From Symbiodinium sp. CCMP2592 (Eukaryota; Sar; Dinophyceae; Suessiales; Symbiodiniaceae), in NCBI GenBank assembly GCA_905221615.1, contig CAJNDT010006007.1, forward strand, positions 104,501-168,500: a stretch of 64,000 bases of DNA, given 5' to 3'. A program made the position numbers and the translations under genes. Numbering within the stretch: the first letter of the stretch is position 1; the number at the start of each line of letters is the position of its first letter. The notes beneath the pieces are model-generated. The model had not been told where the DNA came from and ran no database searches. It was given only the letters and a program-made list of their open reading frames with translations. This document shows positions 40,901 to 47,761 of this stretch, piece after piece.

Positions 40901-42810
40901 GTCTTGTGGCGCATGATAGCAGCACTGGGTCTGTGGTCGCCATTCCTTGCCAATCCAAGAGTACAACCAGATTTTTGGGAGTGGAGCTTATGCGCTTTAT
41001 ACATTCACTCGGGCATGCTACAGTAGAACTTCGTTGCGACAACGAGCCGAGCACAACATCACTTCAAACCGCTGTGGCTGGGGCAAGGAAAAGATTGGGG
41101 CTGCGAACCATTATTCGAAATCCTGCTATTGAGGCCCACGCCTCTAATGGGGCAGTGGAGAAAGCGGTGGATGTTATCAGGCGACTAGCAAACACAATGA
41201 TGAGCATGGTTCGGGAGCGGGTCGGCGTGAACTTTGGTGTTGATCATCCTCTTTTCGCCTGGTCCTTTGTTCATGCTGGGTGGACCCGTAATCGATTTGC
41301 GGCGGTGGGAGGACTCACTGCGTACGAGCGGGCAACAAATGCTCGTTACAATGGGCGATTGGTTCCTTTTGGCGAGCCAGTGTTTGGACAAATCACGGTG
41401 AAGAAGAAAGGGAATCCTAGATGGGTCCGATGCATTTTCCTCAGCAAAACAACAACCAACGACATGTACATTGTTTCCACGAGAGCTGGAGTGAGATTGT
41501 GTCGGTCAGTGCGTAGAACAACTTCTTCTTGGATGTTGGACAAGCCGCTGTATCAGGGATTGGCTGGCTTTCCATGGGACTACTCGGCAGGAGCGGTTGG
41601 AACGAGGTTGGTCCCGCCTGCGCGCACCCGCAGGCCACAGCTTGCGCCAACATTGGCGCCACAAGTGGCAGACGAGGCGGCTTCAGATCCGCCGACACCC
41701 GTGCCAGGTGATGCGGTTTCCTCTCCTGGGCCTGTGGTCCCAGGGCCGGCAGAGCCTTCAGTCGAAGGCGCAACAGTCAGTGTGCGACCCAGTGTGCCCC
41801 CGGATGGTGCGGTATTGGCTGAGAACCCTGTGGTTCCTTTGCCGGCGGGGCCGAATCCGGCCCTTGGGCAGATCGATGTCGAGATGCTTCGTACTCCTGA
41901 GGCGATGCTGCCACCGCTGGGTGATACGGCCCAGGGTTCGGCGGGGAGTCGTGATGGACCTCCGGAGGCAGGTGGTGATCGGAAGCGCATTCGTATCAGA
42001 GCAGTGCAGTTTGGCAGCCACAACCTTGATTATCATGATGAAGATGTGAACTTTGAGTATCCTGAGCTTGAGTGTGGTGAGCTTTGTGAACAGATCGAAG
42101 CAGATATCGAGAGTGAAGTCGCAACGGCAGGTGAGGACGTTGTGAGTGAGGGCACCACGGCTCCGAACGTACAGGGCCCTCTGAGTGATTATGAGCAGCT
42201 ACAGGAGCTGTTGTGGTACCCGGATGACGGGACCGGACCGCCGAAGCTTAGTGATTTCGAGCTTGGCAAGATTGACAGCATAGCCGATGAGGTTGAGATT
42301 TCAAGGTTGTCGCAAAAGCAAGTGATTCGGCCGGTTCGCGGCGAAGAAGAGACCCAGGGCATGAAACGATTGAGCACCAAAATGGTGCGGAGTTGGCGTA
42401 GCAAACGAAAAGGTGGCAAGGCAATGTGGTTGAGAAGATCACGGTTAGTAGCTCGAGAGTATAGGTGGCTTGAGGCCACGCGTGAAGGTCTCTTTTCGCC
42501 ATCCACTTCCAACTCGGTGGTGCGACTTATCCCTCTTTTGTTTCTCATGTGGCGCATGACGCGCCCTGGCACCGTCTTTGCGCTGGCTGCCATCGACATT
42601 AAGGATGCGTACTTAGAAGTGCCGCAGGTGGAACCGGTGTTAGCAGATTTACCGCGGGATTATTCCGGTAGTGGTCGATACATATTCCTGCGTTGTATCC
42701 CTGGTCAGCGGGACGGTGCACAGCGCTGGTTTGACTTTTATGTCAACTTCCTTCAAGAAAGGTCTTACCCTGGAGACGTGTACGGTGAGTCCAGCGGTGA
42801 TGAAAACTAA
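37930..42810 (+). CDS. Copia Gag-Pol: gag, zinc knuckle, protease, SAP-like, integrase, RT start
   Basis: 1,626 codons from ATG 37930. Gag is followed by a Lys/Gly and Gln-rich region and the knuckle CWNCGRKGHVARDC (CCHC). Protease: VIVDSGADISCLP. Before the integrase lies IHALKAACEHLELKTSGSK, a SAP-like helix pair. Integrase: WCPHC zinc site, core ISFDFCFTG (Asp), ELRCDNEPS (Asp) and SNGAVEKAV (Glu). RT begins with WLRRSRLVAREYRW and IDIKDAYLEVP (motif A) and goes out of frame after GDVYGE, just before the catalytic HVDD. A long acidic linker separates integrase and RT. One intact reading frame of this length suggests recent activity. Confidence 0.88.
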   Translation: MMAAQPVPDDDSIDEELGPAPNPFAASPTGGGEIVMNAADIRVLMQRMTEATQAASSAAQAASYMTTANSVRPLSLGDLSKIIPKPEAFKAVSRDDELAAWPSWAWGVEQYLSCLDFSFGAELRDFAKQAEPVNLSLASDATRNRSRLLYGLLNGLLNEKGRRLLRSVTEQNGFEAWRLLSKDLMPKTRNRLLALLRTINGWPTFDMRQGIAQQLLRLEAAFEEYEQLEPGGLPENHKMAALLSCLTGQLRQHANVTISDESRYADLRALVLRWDGAQTKWQSSVALSYGLQDSNKGLQDTGPTPMELDRVGQKGDKGKDKGKGKGKGDKGKSKGKGYGNGKPGGKYDNGKGKQGKQQQQQNNQQQQQKGKGKGECWNCGRKGHVARDCWQPRRSVDQVQGQGEQQQPQQQQSNQQQQQQGQRTVSTAPPSEYSAYGGVQSQASTAVRRVSAEPLLFDMSELELDFTSGVRMVQAVASGVQIFRMDARDDDDTFLWCTAPESAETWLCAEVRALRSVPEFSVSPTTVIVDSGADISCLPTSFATCGRSARSSQQIALYDAQGGDLKVHQQRIVDFAVTDRSGREVTIREKCLITSVTQPLLSLGRLVKRGWFPQRQGEEMLLAHGRTGSELDLGFQGNSLALEACIRKVDFPDLDPEQAAVRALLQATLSEELQAVDYGWQVLRTGHIMWRGRSTSMVDPSMMAGISWHFRSTLTQRDNNSPWFVIENCERWDEMEDLEEEVPSGTAVEMIVLLHTEPEALTAAGIDVSDFVIPALPGAAHDDAGGIGSEPEYDEAMEPLEQDGSVALQDSAEPDVVEQRALPDVEEREEREQPSDTITVQDVVLTAQSSIHALKAACEHLELKTSGSKTRLFQRIQGYLEKQKIALEQDMATDARSGEERRPNMQAVPRAPSEQERLLHEVTHLPFAAWCPHCISMRAMPDRSEAAQQEPRDVPSISFDFCFTGYDKESGEMKAHGKPAEGESGEELLCCLVAHDSSTGSVVAIPCQSKSTTRFLGVELMRFIHSLGHATVELRCDNEPSTTSLQTAVAGARKRLGLRTIIRNPAIEAHASNGAVEKAVDVIRRLANTMMSMVRERVGVNFGVDHPLFAWSFVHAGWTRNRFAAVGGLTAYERATNARYNGRLVPFGEPVFGQITVKKKGNPRWVRCIFLSKTTTNDMYIVSTRAGVRLCRSVRRTTSSWMLDKPLYQGLAGFPWDYSAGAVGTRLVPPARTRRPQLAPTLAPQVADEAASDPPTPVPGDAVSSPGPVVPGPAEPSVEGATVSVRPSVPPDGAVLAENPVVPLPAGPNPALGQIDVEMLRTPEAMLPPLGDTAQGSAGSRDGPPEAGGDRKRIRIRAVQFGSHNLDYHDEDVNFEYPELECGELCEQIEADIESEVATAGEDVVSEGTTAPNVQGPLSDYEQLQELLWYPDDGTGPPKLSDFELGKIDSIADEVEISRLSQKQVIRPVRGEEETQGMKRLSTKMVRSWRSKRKGGKAMWLRRSRLVAREYRWLEATREGLFSPSTSNSVVRLIPLLFLMWRMTRPGTVFALAAIDIKDAYLEVPQVEPVLADLPRDYSGSGRYIFLRCIPGQRDGAQRWFDFYVNFLQERSYPGDVYGESSGDEN

Positions 42811-43693
42811 GGAAGGGCCTTTGATGCTACACGTGGATGATAATTTGGTTCTGTGTCCTTTGACATGGTTGCATGATACCCTGGTACCGCTGATAAATCA
42901 CGATTCCAGGCCACAGTGGAGATTGCGTACCGCGTCGGTGATCAAATCAGCTTCCTCAAACGAGTGCACACGCTGACTGAGACCGGCATGAAGATTGCAA
43001 TCAGTGATCAGTATGCGAGAAGTATGGCAAAGATCCTTGAAATTCGTGGTGGAACGGCTCAAACCCCAGACCTTGCAGAGTTCAGTGGGCATGACACGTC
43101 ACAGGTGTTGTCCGAGCAGCAAGCATCCAAGTACAGATCAGTGATCGGTATTGCGCTTTACATTTCGGCCGACAGGCCAGACATTGCACACAGCGTCAGA
43201 AAGCTCTCTGCTGTGATGACACGTCCGACTGCTTTGTCATGGCGTGCTGCAATTCGATTGACCCAGTACATGTTGGCCACATCCTCATATGCATTGCATC
43301 TTGAACCCGGGGAGCCGGGGACCTCTATGTTGCATGGATGTGTTAGTGCAGGTGGCGATCTGGTGGAGTGCTTCACGGATGCCGACTGGAGCGGCAGTAA
43401 GGCCGATCGCAAATCAATCGGATCAGCCACCCGTTGCATCAACGGTGCGGTGGTTTACTTTGCCACGAGGACTCAGCGATCAGTGTCCCTCTCCTCGATG
43501 GAGAGCGAATGGTATGCCTGTGTATCCGGATGCTGCGATGCATTATTCATTCGTGAGGTCTGGGAGTTCATCTCAGGCCAACCTTCGGAGATGCACGTGT
43601 TGCTTGATAACCAATCTGCTAGGGCATTGGCTAAGCGCCAAGGTGCAGCCAAGCAAGCAAAGCACATCGCAGGGAGATTGCTATGGGTCCAAG
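42780..43693 (+). pseudogene. Copia RT end and RNase H (frameshifted), up to SDR-6
   Basis: The RT catalytic motif LMLHVDDNLVL lies in one frame (about 42780-42895). The rest, from about 42910 (ATVEIAYRVGD) to 43693, lies in another. Copia-type RNase H landmarks: VIGIALYISADRPDI, ECFTDADWSG, SLSSMESEWYA, LLDNQSARAL and KHIAGRLLWVQ. SDR-6 interrupts the codon after WVQ; 52585 continues the same frame. Confidence 0.85.
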
Positions 43694-43911
43694 GATCTCA
43701 GCAGACAAGCGCGCGCCATCTGCGATCCCTGTTTCATAAAAGGACAGCGAGCTCGATGCGAGCATTTTCAAACATTGGTTTCAAAATTTGGCATGCTTGA
43801 TTTTACACTTGTGCTGATTTTGCAGTGACTTTTGCATCTCCGTGATTGGTCTTGGAATGCAACATGTGTATGCAGCTCAGTGCTCGAGCTGAGCTTTGGA
43901 AGAATTTTCTG
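43694..43911 (+). repeat. SDR-6 A1 repeat
   Basis: 218 bp, GATCTCAGCAGACAAGC to AATTTTCTG, repeated at 51898-52115. Confidence 0.95.
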
Positions 43912-43965
43912 GAAGACTCCGCTAGGGGCTTGTAACGGCGTCCTAGCAGGTCTCAGGCCCCTTAA
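43912..43965 (+). promoter_or_regulatory. Leader hairpin and CTAGCAG motif after A1
   Basis: AGGGGC and GCCCCT flank a loop that carries CTAGCAG at 43943-43949, 31 bases after A1. Equivalent to the motif in SDR-3, -4 and -7. Confidence 0.45.
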
Positions 43966-44015
43966 GTGCTTGCTTTAGGGCGTCACGACTCCCCGCTATA
44001 CGTGCGGGGCGTCAG

Positions 44016-44309
44016 ATGGACTTCGGCGACGCGCTCGCCGACGGGTCTTCTCATCGCTCCGAGGACAGTTCCACTAGCACTCGCGAGCTTCACAGTCAGC
44101 ACATTTACGATCTCCAATTGGAGGTCAACGCCCTGAGGCTTCAGGTTCAAGCCCTCAGGTCCGATTTGCAGACTTTGGAGGAGTCCCTTGCGCGCGTCTG
44201 GGTGAACCAGATGGGTCATCACCAACGCCTCTCGTGGCTTGAGGGGATCATCCAGGGCTTGCGCACCGCCTGCAGAGCCTTTCTTGAACCGCGCGAGCAA
44301 TCTGCTTGA
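44016..44309 (+). CDS. SDR-6 ORF0, small coiled-coil protein
   Basis: 97 residues. The Ser-rich start MDFGDALADGSSHRSEDSS is nearly shared with SDR-7 ORF0 (MDFGDALSAGSSPRGASDS). Then comes a heptad-like helix (YDLQLEVNALRLQVQALRS, DLQTLEESLA) and a Trp/Leu segment (HQRLSWLEGIIQGL) that SDR-4 also has. It stops 16 bases before the recombinase ATG, so translation may be coupled or the two may come from one transcript. The function is unknown; the pattern implies a coiled coil. Confidence 0.65.
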   Translation: MDFGDALADGSSHRSEDSSTSTRELHSQHIYDLQLEVNALRLQVQALRSDLQTLEESLARVWVNQMGHHQRLSWLEGIIQGLRTACRAFLEPREQSA

Positions 44310-44325
44310 GGGAGCCGTAGCTTTC

Positions 44326-46116
44326 ATGGCCTCCGGCTCCGTGCCCCCTGCATCTTCTGAAGGTGGGGTTTCTGAGGCAGGTGACAGTCGCCGGAGGGAT
44401 GCCGCCATGGCCTTTGGGTCGTACGAGGCACATTTGGCGTCTTGCATGCGCAAGTTCAATAAGACTGGGTTTGTCCGATCCTGGGATTTTAAACTTAAGC
44501 CTTCTGCCAATTTGTTTGCCGGTATGGCACGTGCCAGCGGGCCCATGCCGCCTGTCATGTCTGTGCCAGTGCCCAAGATGGTGTCTTCTCAGGTTACCGT
44601 TGCTTCTGTTGTCAAGCTTGCCCTGGGCAGGGTCAGGCTGCAGGATTCTTGGAGTGTGCACCTTGACAAGAAGCTGCGTGCTGCCATTCAGAAGTGGGTT
44701 TCTATCGTCCTTGAGGATCCACTCACCTTTGATGTTGGCCGCAGGTGTGCTGCCGCGTCCTGCCAGGATTCCGCAGTCTCGCAAGGTTTGCTGCACACCT
44801 TTTCGGGCAAAGCTGCGGGTACCCTGCACAATCGTGCGGGACCGTTGCTCCGTTTTGTGGCGTGGGCCAAGAAGCGGCGTCTCCAGCCGCTGCCACTGAG
44901 AGAGAAAGATGTGTATGAGTTCCTGCTTGATTTGGAGGATTCCAGCGCGCCGTCTTTCGGCAAGGCACTCATGTCCTCGTTGGCGTTTTGCAAGTTCGTT
45001 TTGGGTGCTGAGTCTTTCTCTGATTCCCTTTGCAGTGGCCGCCTTACAGGGCTTGCGCGTGCCTCTTTTCTTAAAAAGAGGAAGAGGCGGCAGAAGCCGC
45101 CACTCACCGTTGCTATGGTCAAGAGATTGGAGCGCCTTGTTGTGGATGAGTCAGATAATGATGTTGACAGGCTGTGTGCAGGCTTTTTCTTACTCTGCAT
45201 TTATCTTCGTGCTAGATACAGCGATGGCCAGGCCCTGATGAATCTGGTTTTGGATGAGCCGGACTCTTTCATGGGACCACTTGCAGGGTACTTCCAAGGT
45301 GAGACTTCGAGGACGAAGACCAGTTTCTCCTTGGAGAGGAAAACAGCATTGCTTCCTATGGTGGGGCCATTGTGCGGGGTGGCGTCCGTGAGGACGTGGA
45401 TGAGCCTTCGTGAGGACCTCGCCATTCCTGAGGGGGAAGATTTTCCTCTCCTGCCCAGCCGTGGTCAGGAGGGCGGATGGTCGGGTGTTCCGCCCACGGC
45501 CACTGTAGCAGCTGGTTGGTTGCGCGGGATTTTGTCTGCCAGAGGTTTCCCTGAAGCCTCAAAGCTTGGTACTCACAGCTGTAAGGCTACGACTTTGTCT
45601 TGGATGTCAAAGTATGGTGTTGACGCGCTGCACCGGAGGATTTTGGGGTATCACAAGGCTCCGCAGGATGAGATGATGCACATCTATGGGCGTGACAATG
45701 TTGCGCCTGCTCTGAGGTCTCTTGAGTACGTGCTCGCCGATATAAGGATCGGCAAGTTCCTCCCGGACACCACGCGTTCGGGCTATTTCCCAACTGATCC
45801 TGAGCGCGAACCAGGTCCGGAGTTCAATGATGAACCGTCGGCCTCGGAGGCGTCATTGGACGAAGAGGACAACGTTCAGGACCTTCGTGCTGAAGAGGCT
45901 GCGGCTGATGAGATCATACCGCCTTGGGCCGAGTTAGCTGTGGGAGACCCTGATGCCCATGTGTACATCAGGCACATTACTTCCCGCAAGCTTCACCGTC
46001 TTGCTGATGAGGGCGGGAATCGGCTTCGCTGTGGGAAGAGGTGCTCGAAGAAGTTCGAGCGTCTTGCTGAGAGGCCTAGGTTTATGGCAGACATGTGCCA
46101 AAACTGTTTCAAGTGA
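44326..46116 (+). CDS. SDR-6 tyrosine recombinase (intact)
   Basis: 596 residues from ATG 44326. Integrase-like N-terminal helices are followed by the catalytic set: YLRARYSDGQ with Arg about 297, KTSFSLERKTALLPM with the hairpin Lys, THSCKATTLSW with His417 and Lys in place of the usual Arg, LGYHK, and IYGRDN with the nucleophile Tyr454. After DTTRSGYF, an acidic linker leads to a C-terminal domain with YIRHITSRKLHRL, LRCGKR and MCQNCFK, also present in SDR-3, -4, -7 and -8. The enzyme would insert circular cDNA and replaces the DDE integrase of LTR elements. Confidence 0.9.
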   Translation: MASGSVPPASSEGGVSEAGDSRRRDAAMAFGSYEAHLASCMRKFNKTGFVRSWDFKLKPSANLFAGMARASGPMPPVMSVPVPKMVSSQVTVASVVKLALGRVRLQDSWSVHLDKKLRAAIQKWVSIVLEDPLTFDVGRRCAAASCQDSAVSQGLLHTFSGKAAGTLHNRAGPLLRFVAWAKKRRLQPLPLREKDVYEFLLDLEDSSAPSFGKALMSSLAFCKFVLGAESFSDSLCSGRLTGLARASFLKKRKRRQKPPLTVAMVKRLERLVVDESDNDVDRLCAGFFLLCIYLRARYSDGQALMNLVLDEPDSFMGPLAGYFQGETSRTKTSFSLERKTALLPMVGPLCGVASVRTWMSLREDLAIPEGEDFPLLPSRGQEGGWSGVPPTATVAAGWLRGILSARGFPEASKLGTHSCKATTLSWMSKYGVDALHRRILGYHKAPQDEMMHIYGRDNVAPALRSLEYVLADIRIGKFLPDTTRSGYFPTDPEREPGPEFNDEPSASEASLDEEDNVQDLRAEEAAADEIIPPWAELAVGDPDAHVYIRHITSRKLHRLADEGGNRLRCGKRCSKKFERLAERPRFMADMCQNCFK

Positions 46117-46561
46117 TGTGCGCACTTGTGGAAGCCGGTACACGCGGTGCTCACCGGACTCACTCGGTGATGGTTTGATGTGCTTGCGCACTTGTGGACT
46201 GCCGGACTTCGCGGCTTGGAAATTGGATGAGCTGGACCCACTCGGCTCAATTGTCTGACCCTTGCGGGTTTCACGATGTGCGCGAGTGCGTGATGCCACC
46301 GGTCCACGCGGTGGCACATGTACGAATTTCGGGCACTGGCCTGGTTTTGATGTGGCACCGACTTACTTGTCTGGTGTCATGCGAGTTTTTAGAACATGCT
46401 GAACACGAGTGTCGTGTGAAATACTTGCCGGGCGCCGTCAAGTATGTGTGATCGTGCTGAACTTGTGTCCGACAGTCAGCGGTTTGCAAGTGCATTTGTC
46501 GTTTGCGGTGAGTGTGCACTTTGGCTGGAGACTCCATAGTGCCTTGACAGGTTTTTGTGCC
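46117..46561 (+). other. Recombinase-gag intergenic region with hairpin
   Basis: 445 bp without a gene. It contains recurring GCGCACTTGTGGA segments and an 8-bp inverted repeat, TGCCACCG...CGGTGGCA (46294-46316), with a 7-base loop. It could hold an internal promoter or RNA signal for Gag expression; no known motif is recognised. Confidence 0.4.
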
Positions 46562-47758
46562 ATGGCCGTCACAGAGAGCAAGGCAAACTTCTCTTCGAGG
46601 GCGAAGGCTCTTGGATTGGAGGATCCAGTGCTGGTGAAGTTCGTTGACGCTGGCATTGATTGCATGAGCAAGTATGCTTTCTTGAGCTCATACGTGCCCG
46701 GGAGCACGGATGAGAGCCCATTCACTGCTGCCATCGTTAAGGTGCTTGGGCGTGACCCTTCGATTGCGGAGCTCAGTGTGCTTCGCCGCTTGCTGCATGA
46801 GAGCTACAATCTAACTGTGTCTGAATTACAATCACAGGTTGAAAGGACCGATGACTCTGCTCCGAGAAAGCTCGCAGCGCCCGACCGGGCCGACAGGTTG
46901 CAGCGACAGCAGGTTCGGCTGAGTGGTTTGACGATCCACGGCCCGACTCTTCCGGGTCATGCCGTGATCGATAAGTGCGTTCAGATGTATGAGGACAACG
47001 TGCTTCATTACTTGCCGCCTCAGTCGTGCCCTTGCCGTGATGATGAGGTCAAGTTCAAAAAGGATCGCGATGATAAGATGTTGTCCGTTGATGGTGCCGG
47101 TCATGTGTCTCTACGCACCCAGGTTGCAAAGGTTGATGCTGATGTGTCCTCAGACCTTCTCCTCAAGCTGGCATTGACCCGTCGAGGTTTGGCCCTAGAC
47201 CAGGCAGGGATAGTCACCTTTTCGGAGCACGAGCGGTGGGTGGAAGCACTTTTTACCGCGCGTTTCAGGGATCCACCTGATAACTATGCACGTGTGACGC
47301 TGCAGCAGCTTATGCAGGCAGATCGGCAGCTGTTTGTTGAAGCAGCAGATCGCACTCGGCATGGAATCCAACTTGTTTCTGACGGCAAGCCTGTTGATAA
47401 GATTTGGAACGAGGCAATGAATTGCAATAATGTCACACACCTTTTGCAGCCTTTGGTCGCAGCCCCTCCGGCTCCTTTCAGGCCTGGCCCGTACGATGAC
47501 CGCAGGCCCTGGAAAGGCAAGGGGAAAGGCAAGGGTAAAGGAAAGGGTAAGAACAATGTCCGTATGCCCGCTGAGCTTGCAGACGGAGTTCCATCCACGA
47601 CTCGCGGATTGCCAATCTGTTTCGACTTTAACTTAGGCCGTTGCCAGAGAGCTGTATCCAATGGGAAGTGCGAGCGAGGACTCCATGTCTGCTGCATCAA
47701 AGGATGTTTCAAGAGAGATCATGGATACACGGCGTGTCCCAAACGCAAGAAGGAGTGA
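46562..47758 (+). CDS. SDR-6 Gag (intact)
   Basis: 398 residues from ATG 46562, the start that aligns with SDR-4 and SDR-8 Gag. Order: helical N-terminal domain (MAVTESKANFSSRAKALGL, KYAFLSSYVPGST), conserved TRRGLALDQAGIVTF, a basic GKGKGKGKGKGK linker and the Cys/His module (LPICFDFNLGRCQ, CERGLHVCCIKGC, HGYTACP). Expected to form the particle and bind RNA. It ends AAG GAG TGA, with ORF3 in frame. Confidence 0.88.
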   Translation: MAVTESKANFSSRAKALGLEDPVLVKFVDAGIDCMSKYAFLSSYVPGSTDESPFTAAIVKVLGRDPSIAELSVLRRLLHESYNLTVSELQSQVERTDDSAPRKLAAPDRADRLQRQQVRLSGLTIHGPTLPGHAVIDKCVQMYEDNVLHYLPPQSCPCRDDEVKFKKDRDDKMLSVDGAGHVSLRTQVAKVDADVSSDLLLKLALTRRGLALDQAGIVTFSEHERWVEALFTARFRDPPDNYARVTLQQLMQADRQLFVEAADRTRHGIQLVSDGKPVDKIWNEAMNCNNVTHLLQPLVAAPPAPFRPGPYDDRRPWKGKGKGKGKGKGKNNVRMPAELADGVPSTTRGLPICFDFNLGRCQRAVSNGKCERGLHVCCIKGCFKRDHGYTACPKRKKE

Positions 47759-47761
47759 CTA
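47756..47761 (+). promoter_or_regulatory. Candidate UGA readthrough site, SDR-6 Gag/ORF3
   Basis: TGA CTA, preceded by GAG and followed by GG. UGA-CUA is a well-known leaky stop context in eukaryotic viral and cellular genes. The downstream frame is open for 1,395 codons. Confidence 0.65.
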
